The notes beneath the pieces were generated by a model that saw nothing but the letters and a program-made list of their open reading frames with translations, was not told the DNA's origin and did no database searches. Shown one piece after another: positions 1-8,619 of a stretch of 55,208 nt of DNA. This DNA comes from CAYPXJ01 sp964414595 (GTDB taxonomy: Bacteria; Pseudomonadota; Alphaproteobacteria; Rickettsiales; CAIJLX01), in NCBI GenBank assembly GCA_964414595.1, contig CAYPXJ010000008.1:1-55208 (forward strand), written 5' to 3'. The translations under genes were made by a program, and so were the position numbers. Numbering within the stretch: position 1 is the first letter of the stretch; each line of letters begins with the position of its first letter.

Positions 1-123
1 GGACTAAGCTGGAACCTCGGAGACCGCGTGCGTGTCGAAGCAAATATCACTGAATGGCTTGGCAAACGCGCAAGCGCTGGCAAATTGCCACCAACCGGTT
101 TTCCACGAGAAAATAAGTTTTAA
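1..123 (+). CDS. 3' end of an unidentified gene (partial)
   Basis: An open frame runs from the first base of the window to a TAA at 121-123, giving the last 40 residues of a protein whose start lies outside the window. The tail contains WNLGDRVRVEA and ends PRENKF. I do not recognise the family. Its stop overlaps the stop codon of the convergent zapE gene by three bases. The tight convergent packing and lack of internal stops support it, but 40 residues are too few for a functional call. Confidence 0.5.
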   Translation, partial: GLSWNLGDRVRVEANITEWLGKRASAGKLPPTGFPRENKF

Positions 124-1265
124 TTTTTATCCGGCCGGCGATGTGCACTAGCAAGGTAGCTTTCTGACTGCATCTCGGTTAGGCGGGAAACAATCCGCGC
201 AAATTCAAATGTGCCATCACCACTAGGATAAAGTTTTTGGGGCGCCACTGCCGCCGAGCAAATCAGCTTCACTTTGCAATCGTATAGCGCATCGATAAGT
301 GTCGCAAAGCGCCGCGCTTCATTCCGCTGGGCTTTGGTCATCGAAGGGATATTTTCAAGAATAAGTGTACCAAAACGAGAGGCGAGCGCTAGATAATCTC
401 CTGCACCAAGTGGCTTCTCGCAGAGATTTGCAAAGCTGGTCCACCCAACATCACCCGCTGACTTCTCAATAATAATTTTGCGCTTTTTGACTTCGAGTGT
501 AACGGGTTTTGCAACGGCATTATGGGTAAGATCGTCAAAATACTTTTGTAAAAGTGCCGGAGTTTTTTTTGTATGGGGAGTAATGAAAGTTTTTTTCATT
601 GCCGCCAATTTTTCAAAACGATAATCAGTTGCACTATCCAATTGCACTACGGCCAAACGTTTACGTATTAACGCGATAAAAGGTAGAAATTGCTCACGTT
701 GCAAACCAACTTGATATAGATCTTCAGGTAAGCGGTTAGAGGTAAATACTACTAGAATTCCTGCCTCAATAAGCGCTGTAAATAAGCGTGAAAGAATCAT
801 CGCATCTGTGATGTCCCGCACTTCCATTTCATCCAGACAGAGAATAATCAGCTGCTTTGCCAGCTTTTCTGCAATCAGTGGAAGGGGATCGCTTTCATCC
901 ACATTTTTCTGACGCAGCATATGCAATTCTGCATGAATTTCCTGCATAAATTGATGAAAATGCACACGGCGCTTTTTCTCAAAAGGTAGTGCGTTGAAAA
1001 ATAAATCCATCAGCATGGTTTTGCCGCGTCCCACATCGCCATAAAGATAGATGCCTCGGAAAGGGAGTTTATGGAAACGTAGCTTCTTAATAACTCTTTG
1101 GCGAATTTCCTGGGTTTTTTTACGGGTTCTAAGTTTTCCACCTTCATCCAAAAGATGCGCACGAATAACTTCAAATGATTCTAGCGCTGCCAGTTGCGCT
1201 TTATCCATCGCAAGAGACTTGCTTTTCGTTAAACGTTGGTAAAGATCGTAAAGTGTGAGAGCCAT
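120..1265 (-). CDS. zapE: ZapE/AFG1-family P-loop ATPase
   Basis: 381 residues, normal for the AFG1/ZapE family of cytoplasmic ATPases, which in enterobacteria associate with the FtsZ ring and in mitochondria act in protein quality control. The Walker A motif GDVGRGKT is at residues 76-83 and is followed by the family-typical HFHQFMQEIH segment. A Walker B strand ending LCLDEMEV lies near residue 145 and a sensor segment FTSNRLPEDLY follows. The start codon touches the panC start: the top strand reads CATATG at 1263-1268, so the two genes diverge with no spacer. The promoter and ribosome site of each gene must therefore lie inside the other. Family assignment is firm; the role in division is known only from relatives. 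Confidence 0.93.
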   Translation of the reverse strand: MALTLYDLYQRLTKSKSLAMDKAQLAALESFEVIRAHLLDEGGKLRTRKKTQEIRQRVIKKLRFHKLPFRGIYLYGDVGRGKTMLMDLFFNALPFEKKRRVHFHQFMQEIHAELHMLRQKNVDESDPLPLIAEKLAKQLIILCLDEMEVRDITDAMILSRLFTALIEAGILVVFTSNRLPEDLYQVGLQREQFLPFIALIRKRLAVVQLDSATDYRFEKLAAMKKTFITPHTKKTPALLQKYFDDLTHNAVAKPVTLEVKKRKIIIEKSAGDVGWTSFANLCEKPLGAGDYLALASRFGTLILENIPSMTKAQRNEARRFATLIDALYDCKVKLICSAAVAPQKLYPSGDGTFEFARIVSRLTEMQSESYLASAHRRPDKN

Positions 1266-2069
1266 ATGAAAGTCATTCGTACTATAACAGAATTGCGCCG
1301 TTCAATAAATGAGTTACAAAAACGCGGCCAGCGTATTGGATTTGTGCCAACAATGGGGGCGCTGCATTTGGGCCATCGTACGCTTATACGAGAAGCGGCA
1401 AAAAAAACCGATGCAGTAGTAGTGAGTATTTTTGTGAATCCTACCCAATTCGGCCCTAAAGAGGATTTTAACCGCTATCCTCGGCCTGAGGCCCAAGATT
1501 TACAAATTCTAGAAGAGGAAAAAGTATCCATCGCCTATCTACCAACGGTAGAAGAGATGTATCCACAGGGTTTTAAAACCAACTTAGAAGCCGGAGTGTT
1601 GGGTAATGTGTTGGACGGTACCCATCGCCCCGGCCACTTTGATGGTGTGGTAACGGTTGTAAAAAAGCTATTCGATCAAGTGAAGCCAGATATCGCATTT
1701 TTTGGTGAAAAAGATTACCAACAGCTATGTGTAATTAAATCCATGGTAAAAGAGCAGAATTTGCCATTAAAGATTACCAGCGTGCCTACGGTGCGTGAAA
1801 AGGATGGATTAGCACTTTCTTCACGAAATATGTATCTGACGCCAGAAGAAAGAGCGCGCGCGCCTTTATTATATGGCGCTCTTCAAGATGTTGCAAAGGG
1901 TACCCCTACGGAAGAAGCTATTGCTACTTTAGAAAGAGAGGGCTTCAAGGTTGATTATTTCGAGATACGTGATGCAGAGACACTTGCACTTAGCAAAAGA
2001 GGGCGCATATTTGTGGCGGCCAAATTGGGCAATACACGACTGATTGATAATATAGTTACTTCCATTTAA
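1266..2069 (+). CDS. panC: Pantothenate synthetase
   Basis: 267 residues. PanC condenses pantoate and beta-alanine using ATP, the last step of pantothenate (vitamin B5) synthesis, in the cytoplasm. The ATP-binding HLGH signature is at residues 34-37 after FVPTMGA, GEKDYQQL follows in the middle, and the second signature LSSRNMYL lies near residue 190. The ATG at 1266 fits the family N-terminus (KVIRTITELR); an in-frame TTG at 1236 would add ten unconserved residues. panB is not adjacent, so panC stands alone between two genes of opposite strand. Its 3' end overlaps the convergent thioredoxin-fold gene by 14 bases. Confidence 0.96.
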   Translation: MKVIRTITELRRSINELQKRGQRIGFVPTMGALHLGHRTLIREAAKKTDAVVVSIFVNPTQFGPKEDFNRYPRPEAQDLQILEEEKVSIAYLPTVEEMYPQGFKTNLEAGVLGNVLDGTHRPGHFDGVVTVVKKLFDQVKPDIAFFGEKDYQQLCVIKSMVKEQNLPLKITSVPTVREKDGLALSSRNMYLTPEERARAPLLYGALQDVAKGTPTEEAIATLEREGFKVDYFEIRDAETLALSKRGRIFVAAKLGNTRLIDNIVTSI

Positions 2070-2604
2070 TCGAGCAGCCAATACTGGCATGCTGCTTAGC
2101 CGGTGCTTTGCCCGTTTCAGCAACCTGCTTCATCGCCTCCAACAATTCACGTGCGCCACCTTCCTTTTTTTGCATGCCGGAATCGTCTAGACGGCCGCGA
2201 TAGGCAAGCTTCAAATCTTTATCGAAACCAAAAAAATCTGGTGTACAAACGGCATCGTAAGCTTTCGCAACTTCCTGTGTTTCATCATAAAGATAGGGAA
2301 AAGAAAATTGATGCTTAGCGGCAAAAACTTTCATATTTTCATAAGAATCTTCGGGGTAATTTTCGGCATCGTTCGACATAATAGCGACGCTTTTGATTCC
2401 TAGATTTGCGAGTTCAGCGGCATCTCGCGCAAGCTTATCTGCAATGGCTTTCACAAAAGGACAATGGTTACAGATAAACATAATAAGCGTTCCTTTTTCA
2501 CCTCGCATATCCTGAAGGGAATAGGTTTTGCCATCCATACTCTTCAGTCGAAAATCAGGAGCTTGCCAGCCAAGTTGTACAGGAGGGGGGTTAAGCGCGG
2601 CCAT
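2056..2604 (-). CDS. Thioredoxin-fold (AhpC/TSA-like) protein
   Basis: 182 residues with a peroxiredoxin/thioredoxin-like fold. APDFRLKSMDGKTYSL opens the domain, then LIMFICNHCPFVK carries a CNHCP motif in the position of the CxxC active site, and a strand with VCTPDFFGFD follows. This matches a widespread thioredoxin-family group whose substrate is unknown. The start is set by a good ribosome site (AAAGGAAAAG) in front of the ATG at 2604; upstream in-frame residues overlap the preceding gene. It overlaps the upstream membrane-protein gene by 14 bases on the same strand, so the two are probably translationally coupled. No signal peptide is visible with this start. Confidence 0.88.
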   Translation of the reverse strand: MAALNPPPVQLGWQAPDFRLKSMDGKTYSLQDMRGEKGTLIMFICNHCPFVKAIADKLARDAAELANLGIKSVAIMSNDAENYPEDSYENMKVFAAKHQFSFPYLYDETQEVAKAYDAVCTPDFFGFDKDLKLAYRGRLDDSGMQKKEGGARELLEAMKQVAETGKAPAKQHASIGCSIKWK

Positions 2605-3490
2605 ATTCTTTTCCTTTCTTATGATCAAGTGTAACCAAAAATAAAGCACCCAAGCACGATGCAACGAGGTTAATTATAAAAAATGCTAGCGCGACAGTAA
2701 CGCCGACCTCCTGATCAAGCGCAAGAAATTTTGCCCCATAAACGAAGGTAAGTTCTCGCAAGCCTACTCCCCCTACTGAAATGGGCAAAACCGAAACTAC
2801 GCAAGAAATCATAAAAAGTAAGAGGTAATCTACGCACTTAGACTGAAACATCCAGTCATGATGCGCTAATGCCATAAAAAGGCATAATGCTGTAATCATC
2901 ACCAAAGACTGTAAACCAAAAGAATAAGGTGCCGCGCCCAGTTGTACGCTATAAGATTCACGCAATAAGTAACGCGCGCCTAACGCATATGCAGCTATCG
3001 TTATGGCCATACCGAGTACCAGCAAAAAAGCGGCAAAAGGCACAGTGGAGCGTACATAAGGGCTAGCCAGGGCTAGGCCAAAGCTAATAAGCATAAGCCA
3101 TAAAAGACCGCTCGCACGGCCGGAAAGCATAAGCGCGATACCCTTCTTTAAAGGTAGTTTATGTCGGCTTTTCATAAGATAAGCGATATAGCCGTCGCCG
3201 CCAATGCCGCCTGGTAGCATAAGATTAAAGAATGTACCGATATAATAGAGCGCAGAGCTGTAATAACGTTTCAAGCGCAAACCTTCGCTGGCAAAATAAT
3301 AGCGCATGCGTTGCCCGCTCAAGAATTGAGCCATATTTAGAGCCAAAAAGCCTAATAAAACATAGCCGGGTCTCAGCTCTTTGGCATGGCTCACAATATC
3401 TGCCATATCTACGTGGGAAAACACCAAATACATAGCGCTTGCGCTGAAGGCAATTTTGGCTAGGCCGATAAGTATGCGTTGGTAGGACAT
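2591..3490 (-). CDS. UPF0104/lysylphosphatidylglycerol-synthase-type membrane protein
   Basis: 299 residues, almost entirely hydrophobic, with about seven to eight membrane segments. The family hallmark lies near residue 95 (FNLMLPGGIGGDGYIAYL) and a second conserved block near residue 235 reads PISVGGVGLREL. These are the signatures of the flippase-like half of the MprF/AglD superfamily. It lacks any soluble aminoacyltransferase half, so lysyl-lipid synthesis is not implied; a lipid or sugar-lipid transport role is inference. The ATG at 3490 puts MSYQRILIGL at the N-terminus and leaves 73 bases to the divergent exbB-type gene, which would hold both promoters. Confidence 0.85.
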   Translation of the reverse strand: MSYQRILIGLAKIAFSASAMYLVFSHVDMADIVSHAKELRPGYVLLGFLALNMAQFLSGQRMRYYFASEGLRLKRYYSSALYYIGTFFNLMLPGGIGGDGYIAYLMKSRHKLPLKKGIALMLSGRASGLLWLMLISFGLALASPYVRSTVPFAAFLLVLGMAITIAAYALGARYLLRESYSVQLGAAPYSFGLQSLVMITALCLFMALAHHDWMFQSKCVDYLLLFMISCVVSVLPISVGGVGLRELTFVYGAKFLALDQEVGVTVALAFFIINLVASCLGALFLVTLDHKKGKEYGRA

Positions 3491-3563
3491 GGCTGGACAG
3501 TCTGGCGAAAGGAATGCTATATGGCAAGGCGCTTGCGCGCAATATCGCTTTAACGGGATTTTC

Positions 3564-4271
3564 ATGGATACATCATTTACAAGTGGCCTTTCTTCCGTCT
3601 GGCATATTTTTGAACGTGGCGGTTTCGTCATGTGGCCAATTTTGCTGCTTTCGCTTTATGTTGTAAGCATTTTGATTTTCAAAGTTCAGCAGTTCTGGAA
3701 GTTACGGACATTTGATAATGAGAATGTACTGAAAATCGCGGCCGATATTTCGGCAAGCAACCTCAGCACAAAGCGTATCGCGGAATATATTATCGATCTT
3801 AAAAAGGAAAAAACGCCTGTCGCGCGCGTCATGGAATCGGCTTTAATCACCCTTGCGGACTCACATTTTGATAAAGAGGGCGCACGGGAGGAAATTTCTC
3901 GCGTTGCAAGTATTGAGATTCAAAAACTCAGCATGTTTCAGAAAAGCCTGGATATGGCGGGGAATCTCGGCCCGCTACTCGGGTTGCTAGGTACGGTCGT
4001 GGGTATCGTTACTGCTTTTGCTAAGCTAGAAAAAGCTGGATTGCGCGTGGACCCTTCTATGCTAGCAGGTGGGATTTGGGAAGCGTTGCTAACAACAGTA
4101 GCGGGTTTGATTGTGGCCGTTCCCGCGATGGCCGCTTATTATTTCTTTGATAGCCACATTGAGCGCGTGCGATTGGTTATGCGCGATGTGGCGACACGCA
4201 TCATGAATCATCATGGTAAAGTGCATGTAACTGCGAAGGACGAGTTTTCGGCAAGAAAACAGGCGGCATAA
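3564..4271 (+). CDS. exbB: ExbB/TolQ/MotA-family proton channel subunit
   Basis: 235 residues. An N-terminal membrane helix (MWPILLLSLYVVSILIF) is followed by a soluble helical region and then two further membrane helices containing NLGPLLGLLGTVVGIVTAF and GLIVAVPAMAAYYFF, the core of the MotA_ExbB_TolQ domain. It would form the inner-membrane channel powering the TonB-like protein encoded downstream. I chose ATG 3564 because it follows a GGGA stretch and gives the normal short periplasmic N-terminus; an in-frame ATG at 3489 would add 25 non-hydrophobic residues. The stop overlaps the next start by one base (TAATG). ExbB is preferred over TolQ because the fourth gene has a TonB-type C-terminus and no Pal or TolB is nearby. 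Confidence 0.9.
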   Translation: MDTSFTSGLSSVWHIFERGGFVMWPILLLSLYVVSILIFKVQQFWKLRTFDNENVLKIAADISASNLSTKRIAEYIIDLKKEKTPVARVMESALITLADSHFDKEGAREEISRVASIEIQKLSMFQKSLDMAGNLGPLLGLLGTVVGIVTAFAKLEKAGLRVDPSMLAGGIWEALLTTVAGLIVAVPAMAAYYFFDSHIERVRLVMRDVATRIMNHHGKVHVTAKDEFSARKQAA

Positions 4272-4672
4272 TGCTGTTTGAAAACATAAAACACGAACGT
4301 CGACCAATCAACTTAACTTCTCTTGTCGATGTTATTTTTCAGCTTTTAATTTTCTTCATGCTTTCCACTGAATTTATGAAATTGGACCAAATACCATTTT
4401 CATTAAATACAGCAGACGATCTCACGTCCGCGGCACGTGATGTAGAGTCGAGCATAATTCTTCACGTTCAGAAAGAAGGTGTGTCGTACGAAAAAAATTT
4501 TGCCCCGCTGAACGAAGTCGCTCATATTTTGCCTACAAAAATTAAGGCAGCACAAACTGTAATGATGCTGGGACAGGATGTCAGCATTCAGGATATGTTG
4601 ACCGTTATGGACGCAGTAAAGCAGGCAGGGGGCGAAAAAATCACCTTAGTAAGGGACGCAATAAGACCATGA
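4271..4672 (+). CDS. exbD: ExbD/TolR-family protein, first copy
   Basis: 133 residues: a short cytoplasmic head, one membrane helix (VDVIFQLLIFFML) and a periplasmic domain. The helix keeps the conserved proton-carrying aspartate (Asp20, within LTSLVDVIF). It lies between exbB and a second exbD with one- and four-base overlaps, as expected for a complex made in fixed ratio. ExbD dimers sit inside the ExbB pentamer and couple proton flow to TonB. Substrate receptors are not in this window. Confidence 0.9.
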   Translation: MLFENIKHERRPINLTSLVDVIFQLLIFFMLSTEFMKLDQIPFSLNTADDLTSAARDVESSIILHVQKEGVSYEKNFAPLNEVAHILPTKIKAAQTVMMLGQDVSIQDMLTVMDAVKQAGGEKITLVRDAIRP

Positions 4673-5100
4673 TTTTTGAGGATATACAGCCCGATATTCT
4701 TGCAGAAACAAAATTGAAAACAGTGCGTCCGCTGAACCTGATTCCCTTGATTAATGTTATTTTTCTTCTCATTATTTATTTTCTTATCGTGGGCCGACTT
4801 CAATCACCGGAAGACCGTGATGTAAACTTGCCCCTAGCTGCAACAGGCGCGCCTAGCAACGCAGAGAGCGTATCGCTACTTTTATTAAAAGATGGGAACA
4901 TTAAATTAGGAGGCGAAGTAGTAACTCGTGACGCTTTGCCGATGGCATTGAAAATTCTTCTTACACGCAATCCACAACAAATTATCGTTGTAAAGGCAGA
5001 CGCTTCGCTTTCCGCTAATTATCTGGTGAGTGCACTCAATGTAATAAAGCAGGAAGGTGGTCAGCAAGTACAACTACTTGTTCAGGAGAAGCCGCGATGA
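4669..5100 (+). CDS. ExbD-family protein, second copy, channel Asp replaced by Asn
   Basis: 143 residues with the same plan as the preceding ExbD: cytoplasmic head, single membrane helix and periplasmic domain (about residues 55-143). The helix reads PLINVIFLLIIYFLIV, with Asn29 (codon AAT at 4753-4755) where ExbD and TolR proteins carry the essential aspartate. It starts inside the stop of the first exbD (ATGA) and ends inside the start of tonB (ATGA). The natural reading is a heterodimer in which only one subunit carries the proton acceptor. Paired exbD genes are known, but whether one-sided loss of the Asp is common I cannot check. Confidence 0.87.
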   Translation: MIFEDIQPDILAETKLKTVRPLNLIPLINVIFLLIIYFLIVGRLQSPEDRDVNLPLAATGAPSNAESVSLLLLKDGNIKLGGEVVTRDALPMALKILLTRNPQQIIVVKADASLSANYLVSALNVIKQEGGQQVQLLVQEKPR

Positions 5101-5786
5101 ATACGTATAGCTATACGTACGCATTTCGCGCGTTTCGCCCTGCGCTTTTGGCAGCGATCGCACTCCACATAATACTATTTCTATGGGCTGCCTGGCAGCT
5201 TAGACCGTTAGCAGATAGTTTCCATTTTCGTAGCGTGAATATCAAATTAGGTGAAAGCGCGGGAGTACGAAAATCATCCTCTATGACGCCTGCGCAACGG
5301 GAAAAAATGAAGCGTATATTGCAACAAAAAATCGCCGCGCTTTCTTCTACGGAGCCGGTTACCAAGGCAGGATCGATGGTGCCTCTATCTAAAGACAAAA
5401 TTATGAAGGATTTCCATCGCCAGCAGGCGGAGCAATCTTCCTCTGACGGCGGCTCTCAGCTTGGTGATGCGAACGCGACAGATACAATCCGTCGCTATGA
5501 GCAGGCTATATCCCTCTGGTTGAAAGAATTCGAGTTCTATCCCGAGAGCGCTATTTCGCAGAACTTAGAAGGTAAGGGTACCGTGCTAATAAGGATCAAC
5601 AGGGCGGGAGACGTTTTGGCTTACCAAGTTGATCAAAGTACCGGCTCCGCTATTTTAGATGCAGCCATGGCTCAGATTGTTGAGTATGCTAACCCTTTCC
5701 CCGCGGTCTGGCCTGATTATTACCCTGGTCAGCAGGAATTCATGTTTAAATTCCAGCTGAAATTCAAAGTACCACAGAGGCCTTGA
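5097..5786 (+). CDS. tonB: TonB-family energy transducer
   Basis: 229 residues. One N-terminal membrane anchor (about residues 14-34, LLAAIALHIILFLWAAW) is followed by a polar linker and a C-terminal TonB-like domain (about residues 140-229). That domain includes EGKGTVLIRINRAGDVL and a final strand FKFQLKFKV. The linker lacks the long Pro-Glu/Pro-Lys stretch of enterobacterial TonB, so it is short and could also be called TolA-like, but the C-terminal fold pattern is TonB-type. It is the fourth gene of the overlapping exbB-exbD-exbD-tonB set and is followed after 33 bases by rmlB on the same strand. Confidence 0.85.
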   Translation: MNTYSYTYAFRAFRPALLAAIALHIILFLWAAWQLRPLADSFHFRSVNIKLGESAGVRKSSSMTPAQREKMKRILQQKIAALSSTEPVTKAGSMVPLSKDKIMKDFHRQQAEQSSSDGGSQLGDANATDTIRRYEQAISLWLKEFEFYPESAISQNLEGKGTVLIRINRAGDVLAYQVDQSTGSAILDAAMAQIVEYANPFPAVWPDYYPGQQEFMFKFQLKFKVPQRP

Positions 5787-5819
5787 GATTGGGGCAACAG
5801 CCCATTATAAGCATGAGCC

Positions 5820-6863
5820 ATGAAAACGTTACTTGTGACCGGCGGGGCCGGATTTATTGGAAGCACCTTTGTAGCGCAGGCTCTCGCTCAGGGCGATAAA
5901 GTTATTGTATTAGATGCACTTACTTACGCTGGTCATGAAGAAAATCTGAATTGGCTGCGCCCACAATATGACAACCGCCTAACACTCGTTGTAGATTCCA
6001 TTACTAATGGCGCCAAGGTTAGCGAATTATTAAAAACTCATAAACCTGATGCGCTTGTGGCGTTTGCGGCTGAATCGCATGTGGATAATTCAATCGCGGC
6101 TTCTGCTATTTTCATCGAAACTAATATAATAGGCACCTATACCCTTTTGGAGTGCACTCGCCAATATTGGAATACATTGCCGGAAAAAGAGAAATCCAGC
6201 TTCCGCTTTGTGCAGATTTCTACCGATGAAGTCTATGGCTCGCTCGGTCATACGGGCAAATTTAGTGAAACATACCCTATGCAACCAAATTCACCTTATT
6301 CTGCTTCAAAAGCGGCGGGAGACCACTTGGCCCGTGCATGGTTTCATACCTATGGGCTGCCAACGATTGTAACCAATTGTACGAATAATTACGGTGCGCG
6401 TCAGCACCCCGAGAAACTCATACCCCGCATGATTACGAATGCGCTTAAAGGCGAAAAACTCCCTATTTATGGCGATGGAAAAAATATACGTGACTGGATT
6501 CATGTAGAGGACCATAGCCGTGGTGTTAGGCTCGCACTAGAAAAGGGAACGCCGGGCGAAACCTATTGTTTTGGCGGCAATGCAGAAAAAACGAACAATG
6601 ATGTTGTAAATACAATATGCAAAACACTTGATGAAATTAAGCCCCGCCAGAGTGGTAGCTATTGCGATTTCATTACCTATGTAAAAGACCGTCCGGGCCA
6701 TGATCGACGCTATGCTATCGATGATAGTAAAGCGCAGAAGGAATTAGGTTTTACCCGGGAATATAATTTCGAATCTGGCATACGCAATACGATACAATGG
6801 TATCTTGCGCATCAAAATTGGTGCGAGGCTATCACAAATAAACCTATAAGGAAAAAAGCATGA
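5820..6863 (+). CDS. rmlB: dTDP-glucose 4,6-dehydratase
   Basis: 347 residues, an extended short-chain dehydrogenase. The NAD-binding GGAGFIG is at residues 8-14, STDEVYGSLG carries the catalytic Thr-Asp-Glu set, and YSASKAAGDHL provides the YxxxK pair. It makes dTDP-4-keto-6-deoxyglucose, the second step of dTDP-L-rhamnose synthesis. It overlaps rmlA by four bases (ATGA). The four rml genes follow the order B-A-D-C and directly trail the TonB module, so rhamnose supply may share its transcript with an envelope energy-transduction system. Confidence 0.96.
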   Translation: MKTLLVTGGAGFIGSTFVAQALAQGDKVIVLDALTYAGHEENLNWLRPQYDNRLTLVVDSITNGAKVSELLKTHKPDALVAFAAESHVDNSIAASAIFIETNIIGTYTLLECTRQYWNTLPEKEKSSFRFVQISTDEVYGSLGHTGKFSETYPMQPNSPYSASKAAGDHLARAWFHTYGLPTIVTNCTNNYGARQHPEKLIPRMITNALKGEKLPIYGDGKNIRDWIHVEDHSRGVRLALEKGTPGETYCFGGNAEKTNNDVVNTICKTLDEIKPRQSGSYCDFITYVKDRPGHDRRYAIDDSKAQKELGFTREYNFESGIRNTIQWYLAHQNWCEAITNKPIRKKA

Positions 6864-7744
6864 AAGGTATACTTCTTGCCGGCGGTTCCGGTACCCGTCT
6901 ATGGCCGATGACAGAAGTGCTCTCTAAGCAGATTCTGCCTGTGTACGATAAACCGATGATATATTACCCGCTTTCACTACTGCTGACAGTGGGCTTAAAA
7001 GAAATTTTAATTATTAGCACACCGCGTGATTTGCCCATGTATAAGACACTGCTTGGTGATGGCAGTGCTTTGGGCATTAAACTTGTATATCAAGAACAAG
7101 CGAAGCCGGGCGGTATTGCTGAGGCATTTTTGGTGGGCGAAAAGTTCATAGGGGATGATTCGGTTTGCTTAGTTCTCGGCGATAATATTTTTTATGGCAA
7201 AGGCCTGGGTGCATCCATGCAACAGGCTGCACAAATTAAAAAAGGTGCATGCGTAATGGCGTATCGCGTGAAGGATCCAGAGCGTTACGGTGTTGTGGAA
7301 TTTGACGCAGTGGGTAAAGCGATTTCGATTGAAGAAAAACCAAAACAACCCAAATCTTCTTATGCTGTTACCGGCTTATATTTTTATGATAACGAGGTTG
7401 TCTCGATCGCTAAAAACTTAAAACCTTCTGCGCGTGGTGAACTCGAAATAACCGATGTAAATCGAGAATATCTATCACGAGGCACTTTAAAGGTCGAAAT
7501 GTTGGGTCGTGGAATAGCATGGCTGGATACGGGCACGCCGGATTCTCTTCTGGCTGCGGCACAATTTATTCAAACCGTAGAAGCACGTCAGGGGCTTAAG
7601 ATTGCCTGTATTGAAGAAATCGCCTTTCAGAAAAAGTTTATTGATGCGAAGCAACTCTTGAAGCTCGCAGATAAATATGGAACGAATAGTTATGCGCAAT
7701 ATTTGCGTATGGTGCACAAAGAATCCGAACAGAATTTGGTGTGA
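6860..7744 (+). CDS. rmlA: Glucose-1-phosphate thymidylyltransferase
   Basis: 294 residues. The nucleotidyltransferase signature LAGGSGTRLWPMT is at residues 6-18, followed by SKQILPVYDKPMIYYPLS, typical of RmlA; GDNIFYGKG and EEKPKQPKS contain the metal- and sugar-binding positions. It converts dTTP and glucose-1-phosphate to dTDP-glucose, the first step of the pathway. RmlA enzymes are normally feedback-inhibited by dTDP-rhamnose. Its TGA overlaps a GTG start of rmlD. Confidence 0.97.
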   Translation: MKGILLAGGSGTRLWPMTEVLSKQILPVYDKPMIYYPLSLLLTVGLKEILIISTPRDLPMYKTLLGDGSALGIKLVYQEQAKPGGIAEAFLVGEKFIGDDSVCLVLGDNIFYGKGLGASMQQAAQIKKGACVMAYRVKDPERYGVVEFDAVGKAISIEEKPKQPKSSYAVTGLYFYDNEVVSIAKNLKPSARGELEITDVNREYLSRGTLKVEMLGRGIAWLDTGTPDSLLAAAQFIQTVEARQGLKIACIEEIAFQKKFIDAKQLLKLADKYGTNSYAQYLRMVHKESEQNLV

Positions 7745-8619
7745 CCCTGCCTTATAAAAAGATAGTCGTATTTGGCGCGCACGGGCAGGTGGGCTCTGCT
7801 CTCCTGGCACGCCTTGGAACCAGAGCAGTTCCTATGTCGGAAAAAGATGCGGATTTTTTGAAACCAGAGTCGCTAACGTCTGCACTTACGCGTATTCAAC
7901 CGGATGCGATTATTAACGCGGCGGCCTATACAGCTGTCGATAAGGCAGAAAGTGAACCAGAATTAGCGTATAAAATTAATGCTCAAGCCCCGGGAGCTAT
8001 CGCGCGTTATGCAGCAGAAAATCGTGTAACGCTTGTTCATTACTCAACAGATTATGTATTTGATGGTTCAGGGGTGAAACCCCGCACAGAAGATGAGCCA
8101 GCCGGCCCGCTAAATGTCTATGGAAAAACCAAACTTGAGGGCGAGCAAGCCGTGCTGGCAACGGCGGCCCATGCCTATATTTTCCGGTTGAGTTGGGTGT
8201 ATGATGAGCGCGGCAAAAACTTCCTAAATACCATGCTTCGTTTGGGTGCCGAACGCGAAGAGCTGAAAATAGTGGCGGATCAGATTGGCGCGCCAACGTA
8301 TGCGGGTGATATTGCCGAATATACCTTGAAAGCCCTGGAAAATACTGGGGCGCTTTCGGGTGTTTATCATTTGGTAAATCGTGGCGAAACCAGTTGGTAT
8401 GATTTCGCAAAAGCGATATTTGATGAGGCGAAGCGCTACCACCATCCTCTTACATTAAAAGCCGTACACCCTATCTTGACAAAGGATTATCCAACTCCGG
8501 CGCTTCGACCCAAAAATTCCCGCTTGAATACAGATAAATTTTGCGCCACGTTCAGTGTTACCTTGCCGCACTGGAAAGATGCGCTGGCACGCTGTATGAA
8601 ACACAAATTCACTTTATGA
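7741..8619 (+). CDS. rmlD: dTDP-4-dehydrorhamnose reductase
   Basis: 292 residues. The Rossmann motif GAHGQVGSALL lies near residues 13-23, NAAAYTAVDKAE is the RmlD hallmark, STDYVFDG follows, and YGKTKLEGE carries the YxxxK catalytic pair. It performs the final NAD(P)H-dependent reduction to dTDP-L-rhamnose. Translation starts at GTG 7741, inside the end of rmlA (GTGA), and the stop overlaps the rmlC ATG (ATGA), so the gene is coupled on both sides. Confidence 0.95.
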   Translation: MTLPYKKIVVFGAHGQVGSALLARLGTRAVPMSEKDADFLKPESLTSALTRIQPDAIINAAAYTAVDKAESEPELAYKINAQAPGAIARYAAENRVTLVHYSTDYVFDGSGVKPRTEDEPAGPLNVYGKTKLEGEQAVLATAAHAYIFRLSWVYDERGKNFLNTMLRLGAEREELKIVADQIGAPTYAGDIAEYTLKALENTGALSGVYHLVNRGETSWYDFAKAIFDEAKRYHHPLTLKAVHPILTKDYPTPALRPKNSRLNTDKFCATFSVTLPHWKDALARCMKHKFTL

